Source: Devosia sp.
Lineage (GTDB): Bacteria > Pseudomonadota > Alphaproteobacteria > Rhizobiales > Devosiaceae
NCBI RefSeq assembly: GCF_028290435.1
Contig: NZ_JAQGJV010000074.1
Span: 186,001 to 250,000 of the forward strand
DNA: 64,000 nt
Direction of reading: 5' to 3'
A program made the position numbers and the translations under genes. The number at the start of each line of letters is the position of its first letter. Positions within the stretch are counted from its first letter, which is position 1. Of the stretch, positions 14,955 to 22,155 are shown piece after piece. A model generated the notes under the pieces. It had not been told where the DNA came from. It ran no database searches and worked only from the letters and a program-made list of their open reading frames with translations.

Positions 14955-16463
14955 ATGCTGCTTGATGACAAGATCTATCTCGGACAAAGCACGCGGCCGG
15001 AATATCTGGCGCTGAAATATGGCAATCGCCACGGACTGATCACCGGCGCGACCGGCACTGGCAAGACGGTGACGCTGCAGGTGCTGGCCGAGGGCTTTTC
15101 GGCCGCTGGCGTTCCGGTGTTCGCCGCCGATATCAAGGGCGACCTGTCGGGCATCAGCAAGATGGGAAAGGCACAGGGCTGGCAAACCCAGCGGGCGCAG
15201 GACATCGGTTTCGACGATTACAAGGATGACATATTCCCGGTGATTTTCTGGGACCTGTTCGGCCGGCAGGGGCACCCGATCCGTGCCACCATTTCGGAAA
15301 TGGGGGCGCTGCTGCTCAGCCGGATTTTGCAGCTCAACGACACCCAGGAAGGGGTGTTGAACATCGCCTTCAAGCTAGCCGATGACGAGGGGCTGCTGCT
15401 GCTCGACCTGAAAGATCTGCGGGCGCTGCTGGTGGATATCCAGGAGCGGGCCAAGGACGTTTCGGTCCGCTACGGCAATGTCACCACCGCCTCGATCGGC
15501 TCGGTGCAGCGGGCGCTGCTGGTGCTGGAACAGCAGGGCGCGGAAAACTTCTTTGGTGAGCGGGCGCTCGACATCGCCGACCTGATGCGCACCGATCGCG
15601 ATGGCAAGGGCTTCATCTCGATCCTGGCGGCGGACGAACTGATGCGCGCGCCGCGCCTCTACGCCACTTTCCTGCTGTGGCTGATGTCAGAACTGTTCGA
15701 GGCTCTGCCCGAAGTGGGTGACCTGGACAAACCCAAGCTGGTGTTCTTCTTCGATGAGGCACATCTGCTGTTCGATGACGCGCCCAAAGCGCTGGTCGAT
15801 AAAGTCGAGCAGGTGGTCAAGCTGGTGCGCTCCAAGGGGGTCGGAATTTATTTCGTCACCCAGAACCCGGTCGATATTCCCGAGGCCGTGCTGGCCCAGC
15901 TCTCCAACCGGGTGCAGCACGCGCTGCGCGCTTACACGCCGCGTGAGCAGAAGGCGGTCAAGGTCGCGGCCGATACTTTCCGCCCCAATCCCGCATTCTC
16001 GACCGCCGAGGTCATCACCCAATTGGCGACCGGCGAGGCGCTGGTTTCGGTGCTGGAGGACAAGGGTATTCCCTCGATGGTCGGACGCACCCTGATCCGG
16101 CCGCCATCGGCGCAGGTTGGCCCGATCCTGCCCGAGGAGCGGCGCGCCATCATGGCCAACTCGCCGGTGGCGGGGCTATACGACACCGTGGTCGACCGCG
16201 ACTCGGCGTTCGAGGTGCTGGCGCGCAAGACCCGCGACAAGCAACTGGCAGAGGAAAAGCAGCGCCAGGACGATGAGCTGGCCAAGGAGGCCAAGACCCA
16301 GCGCGCCGAACGCACCTATGACGATCGGCCGCCCGCGCGCCGCGCCTCGACCCGGCAGAGCCCGGCTGAGGCGGCGATGAACTCGCTGGCGCGCACCATG
16401 GCCAATCGCCTGGGGAGCGCCCTTGTGCGCGGCATCCTCGGCGGCCTGAAGCGCGGTCGTTGA
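14955..16463 (+). CDS. HerA-like / DUF853 ATPase (YjgR family)
   Basis: 502 aa P-loop ATPase of the HerA-FtsK type. Walker A GATGTGKT is at residues 31-38 and Walker B is in VFFFDEAHLLF. The C-terminal ~60 residues are charged and proline/arginine rich. E. coli YjgR is the family model; its function is not firmly known, though HerA relatives act on DNA. The ATG at 14955 gives the family's usual N-terminus (MLLDDKIYLG); the frame stays open upstream but that part is not family-like. A LOG-like gene begins three bases after the stop. Confidence 0.88.
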   Translation: MLLDDKIYLGQSTRPEYLALKYGNRHGLITGATGTGKTVTLQVLAEGFSAAGVPVFAADIKGDLSGISKMGKAQGWQTQRAQDIGFDDYKDDIFPVIFWDLFGRQGHPIRATISEMGALLLSRILQLNDTQEGVLNIAFKLADDEGLLLLDLKDLRALLVDIQERAKDVSVRYGNVTTASIGSVQRALLVLEQQGAENFFGERALDIADLMRTDRDGKGFISILAADELMRAPRLYATFLLWLMSELFEALPEVGDLDKPKLVFFFDEAHLLFDDAPKALVDKVEQVVKLVRSKGVGIYFVTQNPVDIPEAVLAQLSNRVQHALRAYTPREQKAVKVAADTFRPNPAFSTAEVITQLATGEALVSVLEDKGIPSMVGRTLIRPPSAQVGPILPEERRAIMANSPVAGLYDTVVDRDSAFEVLARKTRDKQLAEEKQRQDDELAKEAKTQRAERTYDDRPPARRASTRQSPAEAAMNSLARTMANRLGSALVRGILGGLKRGR

Positions 16464-16465
16464 GC

Positions 16466-17017
16466 ATGGGTATGAGCAGCCCGGTACTGGCGGTTTTTGC
16501 CTCGGACAAAGGGCCGGGCGACGCAGAGCGCGCCAGCATCATGACGCAGGCGGGCATGTATTTCGCCCGCCACGGCGCCAGCATTATCTGCGTCGCCGAA
16601 AACGGCGTGATTCCGGTGCCGCTACTAACGGCGGCGCGCGCCGCGGGCGGCGTGGTGCAGATCATCGCCGATGAATCGATCGTGCTGCCATCGGCCCTGG
16701 CCGATGTCGCCATCGAAGTGGTGGCCGATCATTCCGAGCGCATGCAGCGGGTTGCGGCGCTGGCCGACGCCTTTGTGGCGCTGCCCGGCTCGCTAGCCTC
16801 GGCCTCGGCAATGTTCGGCGCCTGGAGCGCGGGCAAAGCGCTGGGCAAGGCCGCGCCCGTGGTGATGCTCAACCGGCATCGCGCCTTCGAGGTCATGCGC
16901 GGCTATGCGGGGGACGTGCTGTCCCATGGCCTGCCGGGCTACGAGCGCTCGGTGCAGTTCGCCGACACCATCGAAGACCTGTGGAGCCGGGTCAGCCGGC
17001 TGATCGGCGAGCGCTAA
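16466..17017 (+). CDS. LOG/SLOG-like Rossmann protein
   Basis: 183 aa. A Rossmann-like beta-alpha pattern begins with LAVFASDKGPG, and a segment ALPGSLASASAMFGAWSAG lies where LOG (lysine decarboxylase-like, cytokinin-activating) proteins carry PGGxGTxxE. The motif is degenerate, with the second glycine and the glutamate absent, so phosphoribohydrolase activity is doubtful; nucleotide sensing is an alternative. The start ATG is three bases after the HerA-like ATPase stop, and a TTG at 16460 would overlap it. The pair is probably one transcript. Family assignment is tentative. Confidence 0.6.
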   Translation: MGMSSPVLAVFASDKGPGDAERASIMTQAGMYFARHGASIICVAENGVIPVPLLTAARAAGGVVQIIADESIVLPSALADVAIEVVADHSERMQRVAALADAFVALPGSLASASAMFGAWSAGKALGKAAPVVMLNRHRAFEVMRGYAGDVLSHGLPGYERSVQFADTIEDLWSRVSRLIGER

Positions 17018-17101
17018 GTTGCACCCGCGCGCACGGCCGTTGCTGACAGCGCTTGTCACGAGCAGTGACTAGACACGTCCCGTCAGAACAGGGGCAAAAC
17101 C

Positions 17102-17563
17102 GTGGACATAGCGCTGCTGAATACAATGATCGTGAAGGCCAAGGCCGATACCTATGTGGGTGGAGGGGTGAAGGTCGACCCAAGCCGATTGGGTTCGCAC
17201 GACCTGAGCTGGTCGGAAGGTGCCTGGCGATATCTCGACAGCTATTTTGGTGGCACCGATTTCATCGGCCAAGAGACGCTCTGGCTCGAAGGCAGCCCGA
17301 TCTGGGCCATGAACTACTATGGCTATATTCGATGCCCCGACCTGATAGACGGCAGCCGAGCCGGCGAGACGATCAAGGCGGCGCTGTCGTCCATGTATCG
17401 GGAAGGTCGGTTTTTGGGCGGCTTCCAGTGGCATGGCCCGCATGGCGAATACATAGACCAGAGCTCTGGCGATCCGACGCATTTCCACGGCCGGGAGGTC
17501 ATTCTGGTCGATGGTGTTGAGGCATATGCCCTCGACTACTTCGGCGGTCTGGTGAAGCAGTAG
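17102..17563 (+). CDS. DUF5680-like domain protein
   Basis: 153 aa cytoplasmic protein with many aromatic residues. The segments THFHGREVILVDG and YALDYFGGLV at the C-terminus and the GSHDLSW and YYGYI motifs are those I associate with DUF5680. No enzyme signature is known for that family. The GTG start is used because no ATG lies between 17018 and the conserved N-terminus; ribosome binding is weak (AGGGGC). It appears monocistronic. Confidence 0.65.
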   Translation: MDIALLNTMIVKAKADTYVGGGVKVDPSRLGSHDLSWSEGAWRYLDSYFGGTDFIGQETLWLEGSPIWAMNYYGYIRCPDLIDGSRAGETIKAALSSMYREGRFLGGFQWHGPHGEYIDQSSGDPTHFHGREVILVDGVEAYALDYFGGLVKQ

Positions 17564-17581
17564 CGGGCACGCTGCTTATCG

Positions 17582-18277
17582 TCATGCCTCTGCTTCACGC
17601 GCCCTCAGTTCGGCAAGATAGGTGCGCAGAAGCGCGGCGCGTCTGGGGCGAAAGCTGGTTCCCGGGGCAGTGAGGTCGATGATCCGCTCGACCCGGAACA
17701 TCCGGAACGCCTCGCGCAGGCAGCACCAGGCCAGCACCGTCAGCACCCGGTCGGTATAGACGATCGCCAGCGGCAGGATGGTGCGCTCGGTGACCGCGTG
17801 GCCCTTGTCCGCATAGCGGATCACCAGGGCCTCCTCTTGCCAGCAGGCCTGCCTGATGGCGTTCAGATCACATGCTTGGCTGTAGCGCGCATCGGGGCGA
17901 TAGACCTGCGAGATGGCGTGGAACAAGTGCTGTTCGCGATCATCTGGCAAGGTAGCGGCGACCTTGGCCAGCACCGAAATTGCGGCCTTCGCCAATGCCG
18001 GATCGCCCATGTGCTGAACCTCGGCTAAGCCGAGCGCGATGGCCTCGATCTCGGCGCGATCGAAAGTCTGCGGCGGAAGCGCATAGTCCTCGATCAACCG
18101 ATAACCATAGCCCCGCTCTCCCTCGATGCGGGCGCCGGCAGCGCGCAGGCTGTCGATATCGCGATACAGCGAGCGCAGAGACACGCCGGTCTCCTCGGCT
18201 AGGCGCGCAGCTGTGATCGGCGCGGGCATGACGCGCATCGACTGGAGCAATCGGAAAAGTCGGTCGGATCGGGCCAT
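17582..18277 (-). CDS. YafY/WYL-type helix-turn-helix regulator
   Basis: 231 aa. The N-terminal HTH (residues ~5-60, TAARLAEETGVSLRSLYRDIDSLRAAG) is the DeoR-like/HTH_11 type seen in YafY proteins. The C-terminal ~130 residues form a WYL-like ligand-sensing region ending in a winged extension. The ATG at 18277 is chosen; a GTG one codon upstream is possible. It is divergent from a VOC-family gene with a 72-base intergenic region containing an inverted repeat, so it probably controls that gene and itself. The ligand is unknown. Confidence 0.85.
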   Translation of the reverse strand: MARSDRLFRLLQSMRVMPAPITAARLAEETGVSLRSLYRDIDSLRAAGARIEGERGYGYRLIEDYALPPQTFDRAEIEAIALGLAEVQHMGDPALAKAAISVLAKVAATLPDDREQHLFHAISQVYRPDARYSQACDLNAIRQACWQEEALVIRYADKGHAVTERTILPLAIVYTDRVLTVLAWCCLREAFRMFRVERIIDLTAPGTSFRPRRAALLRTYLAELRAREAEA

Positions 18278-18281
18278 CACT

Positions 18282-18304
18282 CAACTGTCGGAAACTGGCA
18301 GTTG
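18282..18304. promoter_or_regulatory. Inverted repeat between divergent WYL regulator and VOC gene
   Basis: CAACTG at 18282-18287 and CAGTTG at 18299-18304 form an inverted repeat around an 11-base spacer. The similarity extends to seven of eight bases per arm. It lies directly next to the regulator's start and upstream of the VOC gene, the expected place for the regulator's own operator. Proposed from position and symmetry only. Confidence 0.4.
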
Positions 18305-18349
18305 GGCTCGGATATAACAGCTCCATCAGTTCAAACAAAGGAAGCTGTG

Positions 18350-18772
18350 ATGACCATTCAATCGACGACGCACTTGAATTTCCGAGGCGACGCTCGCGCC
18401 GCGCTATCGTTCTACCAGTCTGTGTTCGGAGGCCATCAGATTGTGGTTTCCTACAAGGACGCCGGGCAGGTCCAGGACCCGGCCGAAGCCGACCAGGTGA
18501 TGTGGGGCCAAGTGGCCGCTGACAATGGTTTCCGGGTGATGGCCTACGACGTGCCGTCGCGCATGGGGTGGAACCCGGGCGACATCCCGTTCTTTGTCTC
18601 GGTGCGCGGCAATGCCGCTGACGAAATTACGGGGTACTGGGAAAAACTCGTCGACGGCGCGACTATCGTGCAACCACTGGCGCCCTCAGGCTGGTCGCCG
18701 CTCTACGGGATGCTCAAGGATCGTTTTGGCGTGACCTGGGTGCTGGACGTCGAGAGCGCTTATGCAGCCTGA
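18350..18772 (+). CDS. VOC-superfamily protein (PhnB/glyoxalase-like)
   Basis: 140 aa. It begins with THLNFRGDARAALSFYQSVFGG, the characteristic PhnB-type glyoxalase/bleomycin-resistance start, and ends with the DRFGVTWVLDV strand typical of the fold. These proteins are often small metal-binding dioxygenase-like or ligand-binding proteins; the substrate is unknown. AAAGGAAG precedes the ATG. It is divergent from a WYL regulator, and a similar pairing is common for YafY regulators and VOC genes. Confidence 0.85.
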   Translation: MTIQSTTHLNFRGDARAALSFYQSVFGGHQIVVSYKDAGQVQDPAEADQVMWGQVAADNGFRVMAYDVPSRMGWNPGDIPFFVSVRGNAADEITGYWEKLVDGATIVQPLAPSGWSPLYGMLKDRFGVTWVLDVESAYAA

Positions 18773-18826
18773 TAGGCGGTGATTGAGGCGGCGCATGATC
18801 GATGCGCCGCATTCTGCCTGCCGGAG

Positions 18827-19372
18827 CTAGTGCTCCAGCCCAGGATGTCTCGGCTTACGTCGGTCGGGAAACAGCTGCACTACGTTGTCCGAGGCGCGGC
18901 GGCCTTGCTGGACCAGTGGCAACAGAGGCGGGAGCCGGTTGCGCCGCTCGGGGCCACGGTAGCCGCTGGGCGTGCTGATCACCGGGCGGGCACGCAGGCG
19001 AGCCTGGACGCGCTGCAGCAGGTGGCGCGGCGACATCGGCTTGATCAGCACTTCATCGATGCCGGCGCTGATCGACTGGTGACGCATCGGCGGGGTGATG
19101 GTGCGGGTCAAGGCTATGACCTGCACGTCCTGCGACTCAATTGAGTTATCCAGGCGAATGCCTTCGACCATCTCATAAGCCGGGCGGCCCTCGCGGTCGA
19201 AATCGCAGACCAGCACATCGACGGGGGCCAGCCGCATATAGGCCAGCAGAGCCAGATCGCTATCGAACTGGCGCACGCGCAGCCGTGCATCGCCCGCCAG
19301 CACCATCGTGAGGATGGACGATAGCGCCGGCGTTGCGGCGATGACGGCGACGGTCTTCAGCGAGTCAGACAC
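18827..19372 (-). CDS. Orphan response-regulator receiver protein
   Basis: 181 aa. A single REC domain fills the first ~125 residues. The phospho-acceptor is in the VDVLVCDFD strand (Asp near 57), followed by the conserved Thr in ALTRT and the Lys in LIKPMS. The last ~50 residues are basic and proline-rich (GPERRNR, FPDRRKPRHPG) with no DNA-binding or enzymatic output domain. No histidine kinase gene is adjacent, so the partner is unknown. The acidic pocket at the N-terminus is weak (AVIAAT in place of VxxVDD), which may alter phosphorylation. Confidence 0.75.
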   Translation of the reverse strand: MSDSLKTVAVIAATPALSSILTMVLAGDARLRVRQFDSDLALLAYMRLAPVDVLVCDFDREGRPAYEMVEGIRLDNSIESQDVQVIALTRTITPPMRHQSISAGIDEVLIKPMSPRHLLQRVQARLRARPVISTPSGYRGPERRNRLPPLLPLVQQGRRASDNVVQLFPDRRKPRHPGLEH

Positions 19373-19492
19373 CGATGTCCCCCAATGGTAAACAATCGGT
19401 TACCATGGCTGCGTGCGGGGCAGAAGAGGCGAGATCGGGGAATGGATAACGAGCGGGGGATATCGCCTCTCCGTTGAGGAGAGGCGAGAAGG

Positions 19493-21562
19493 TCAACCCT
19501 TGACTACTTCCACCGCGAACGCAAAGCACATGGCGGTTTCCTTGAGGCGGTCGAAGCGGCCGGAGGCGCCGCCATGGCCGGCGCCCATATTGGTACGCAG
19601 ATATAGTGGCGAGTCCCCCGTGCGGGTGGCGCGTAGCTTGGCGACCCATTTGGCGGGTTCCCAATAGGTGACGCGCGGATCGGTGAGGCCGGCCAGAGCG
19701 AAGATCGGCGGGTAGTCCTGCGCGGCGACCTGCTCGTAGGGGGCGTAGGCGGCGATGCGGGCATAGTCCTCGGCGGAAGCCAGCGGATTGCCCCATTCGG
19801 GCCATTCGGGCGGAGTCAGCGGGAGGGTTTCGTCGAGCATGGTGTTGAGCACGTCCACGAACGGCACCTGGGCGATGATGCCGGCCCACAGGTCCGGGCG
19901 CAGATTGGCGATCGCTCCCATCAGCATGCCGCCGGCCGAGCCGCCCTGGGCAACGATTTTGCCTTTGGCGGTGAAGTTCTCGGCGATCAGCATTTCGGCC
20001 GAGGCGATGAAATCGGTGAAGGTGTTGGTCTTGTGCTCGCGTCGGCCCTGCACGTACCAGCGATAGCCCTTTTCCATGCCGCCGCGAATGTGGGCGGTGG
20101 CGTGGATGAAGCCGCGATCGACCAGCGACAGCGCCGAAATCGAGAACGCAGCGGGCATGGACATCCCATAGGCGCCGTAGCCGTAGAGCAGGGCTGGAGC
20201 GGTGCCGTCGAGCGGCGTGCCCTTGCGATAGAGCACTGTGACGGGGACCTGTTCGCCATCTGGCGCCGTGGCGAAGAGGCGGCGCGTGACATAGTCGTCG
20301 GGGTTATGGCCGGAGGGCACTTCCTGCTCCTTGAGCAGGGTGCGGGTGCCGGCCTCGAGATCGACATCATAGGTGCGCGACGGGGTGGTCGGCGAGGAAT
20401 AGGTCAGGCGGAACACCGAGGTGTCGAACTCGTAGCCGACCGACATGCCCAGGGAATAGGCCTCCTCATCGAAGTTCACGGTCTGCTCGGCATTGGTGCG
20501 CAGGTCGCGGACGATGATGCGGGGCAGTCCCTCATAGCGTTCCAGCCGCAGCAAGTGGTTCTTGATGACCACGGTATCGAGGATCAGCACGCCCTGCTGA
20601 TGCGGGACGAGATCGGTCCACTGCTCGGCGCCCGGTGTAGCGACGGGGGCAGTGACGACCTTGAAATCCTCGGCCCCATCGGCATTGGTGCGGATGAACA
20701 GCACGCCACCGCGCTCGTCGATATCGTATTCGCGATCGGTGAGGCGGGGCGCGACGAGGCGGGGCGCGCCGCCGGTTTCGGCATCGATCAGCCAGGATTC
20801 CGAAGTCTGGTGATCGTGGGCGTCGATGACGATGAACTTGTCGGAAAGGGTGCGGCCGACGCCGACGAAAAAGCCGGGATCGCGTTCTTCGAAAATGGTC
20901 GCGTCATCGTCCTGCGAGGTGCCGATGACGTGCAGCTTGACCCGGAACGGGCGGTGGTTGTCGTCGTACTCAGTGTAGTAGATCGCCGAGGAATCGTTAG
21001 TCCACACATAGGAGCCGGCGGTTTCGAGGATGACTTCCTCACTGTCCTTGCCGGTTTCCAGGTCACGGATGACGATGTCGTAATATTCGGAGCCGGCGCG
21101 ATCCGCGGCCCAGGCCAGGTAGCGGTGGCTGCGGTCGTGCTCGGCGCCCGCAAAGCCGAAATAGCCCTCGCCGGCTTCGATATTGCAGTCGAGCAGCACG
21201 GTCTCGGGACCGCCATCGCGCGGCGTGCGCACGATCTGGGGGTATTGCTTGCCCTCAAGCATGCGCGAATTATAGGCGAACGGGCCGTCATTGCTGGGAA
21301 TGCCGCTATCGTCCTCTTTGATACGGCCGCGGATTTCCTTGTATATCGTGTCCTGCAAATCCTGGGTGGGCTTGCCGAAATGCTCCTCAAAATAGGTGTT
21401 CTCGGCGTCGAGATAAGCGCGGATTTCGCCATCGAGCGTTTCGGGTGACTGCATCACCTCCTGCCAGTTTTCCGCGCGCAGCCAATCGTACGGGTCCTCG
21501 CGGACGATCGTGTGGTGCGCGGCGGAATGCGGCTTGCGGGCCGCGACGGGGGGATTGGTCAT
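19493..21562 (-). CDS. ptrB: Oligopeptidase B (S9A serine peptidase)
   Basis: 689 aa, the normal family length. The N-terminal ~400 residues form the beta-propeller, the rest the alpha/beta-hydrolase domain. The catalytic triad is S542 in GGSAGG, D628 in LTDPR and H663 in GAGHGG. The enzyme cleaves short peptides after Arg or Lys in the cytoplasm. No signal peptide is seen. The ATG at 21562 gives the usual PPVAARKPH start. It is monocistronic. Confidence 0.93.
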   Translation of the reverse strand: MTNPPVAARKPHSAAHHTIVREDPYDWLRAENWQEVMQSPETLDGEIRAYLDAENTYFEEHFGKPTQDLQDTIYKEIRGRIKEDDSGIPSNDGPFAYNSRMLEGKQYPQIVRTPRDGGPETVLLDCNIEAGEGYFGFAGAEHDRSHRYLAWAADRAGSEYYDIVIRDLETGKDSEEVILETAGSYVWTNDSSAIYYTEYDDNHRPFRVKLHVIGTSQDDDATIFEERDPGFFVGVGRTLSDKFIVIDAHDHQTSESWLIDAETGGAPRLVAPRLTDREYDIDERGGVLFIRTNADGAEDFKVVTAPVATPGAEQWTDLVPHQQGVLILDTVVIKNHLLRLERYEGLPRIIVRDLRTNAEQTVNFDEEAYSLGMSVGYEFDTSVFRLTYSSPTTPSRTYDVDLEAGTRTLLKEQEVPSGHNPDDYVTRRLFATAPDGEQVPVTVLYRKGTPLDGTAPALLYGYGAYGMSMPAAFSISALSLVDRGFIHATAHIRGGMEKGYRWYVQGRREHKTNTFTDFIASAEMLIAENFTAKGKIVAQGGSAGGMLMGAIANLRPDLWAGIIAQVPFVDVLNTMLDETLPLTPPEWPEWGNPLASAEDYARIAAYAPYEQVAAQDYPPIFALAGLTDPRVTYWEPAKWVAKLRATRTGDSPLYLRTNMGAGHGGASGRFDRLKETAMCFAFAVEVVKG

Positions 21563-21693
21563 GGGCTGGGTCCAGTCAGGAGTTCAGGCAATGTTGGCGC
21601 AGATGTAAGCGGACAGGCGGGGGAATGCTACCCGGCAGGCTGGCAAAGCATGATCGAGCATGGCAAATAGCACTACGCAACAAGGAGAATGCC

Positions 21694-21993
21694 GTGCGAT
21701 CCTGGGACCCGATGCGCAATTTTCCCGAACTCGACGCGCTGTCGGCGGCTGAGGCCAAGGCCCTGGTGGTCAAGACGCAGCGTGAAGTAACGCGGCAGCC
21801 GATGATCTTGCTTGGGCTGGCGGTGACGCTGGCGGTGGCGGGTGTCGCCATCTTTTATCTGGTGCCGCTCGGCGGCCTGACCGGCGGGGCTATCATGGGT
21901 GCAATGGTTGCCCTGTTCGGTGTTGTCTATATGGTCGTGGTGATTAAGCCGCGCATGCAGGCAGAATTCCGCAAGCAAGGATTTCCGCACTAA
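21694..21993 (+). CDS. Small inner-membrane protein of unknown function
   Basis: 99 aa. Two hydrophobic segments (about residues 36-57 and 60-80) form a hairpin, flanked by a polar N-terminus (LDALSAAEAKALV) and a basic C-terminus. The GTG at 21694 is favoured because AAGGAG lies 7-12 bases upstream; an ATG at 21712 would remove six residues. No family is recognised. It sits upstream of the Mrp operon but is separated from it by ~160 bases and a possible weak terminator. Confidence 0.6.
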   Translation: MRSWDPMRNFPELDALSAAEAKALVVKTQREVTRQPMILLGLAVTLAVAGVAIFYLVPLGGLTGGAIMGAMVALFGVVYMVVVIKPRMQAEFRKQGFPH

Positions 21994-22052
21994 GGCAGCG
22001 CCGCGCGCCAAGAACTGTTGCCCTGTTGTGACGATGACCAGTGAACGGTGGA

Positions 22053-22074
22053 GACTGGGCCGGCCAGTCCGGTT
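22053..22074 (+). terminator. Weak terminator candidate
   Basis: GACTGG (22053-22058) pairs with CCAGTC (22064-22069) around a five-base loop, followed by CGGTTTT. The stem is short and the T-run only four, so termination would be weak. It may separate the small membrane gene from the Mrp operon. Confidence 0.3.
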
Positions 22075-22155
22075 TTGACTTGTTCCTGACTGCCCAGCCG
22101 CTAGTTTGATTTGCAGGCCGACCCCTTCAGAATCGGTCAATGCGAGAGCCACGAT

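Noticed and set aside
20033..21448. Long plus-strand open frame (471 codons) opposite oligopeptidase B
   Set aside because: Complete antisense overlap with a gene whose catalytic residues are all in place; no recognisable protein. This is a codon-bias artefact of high GC.
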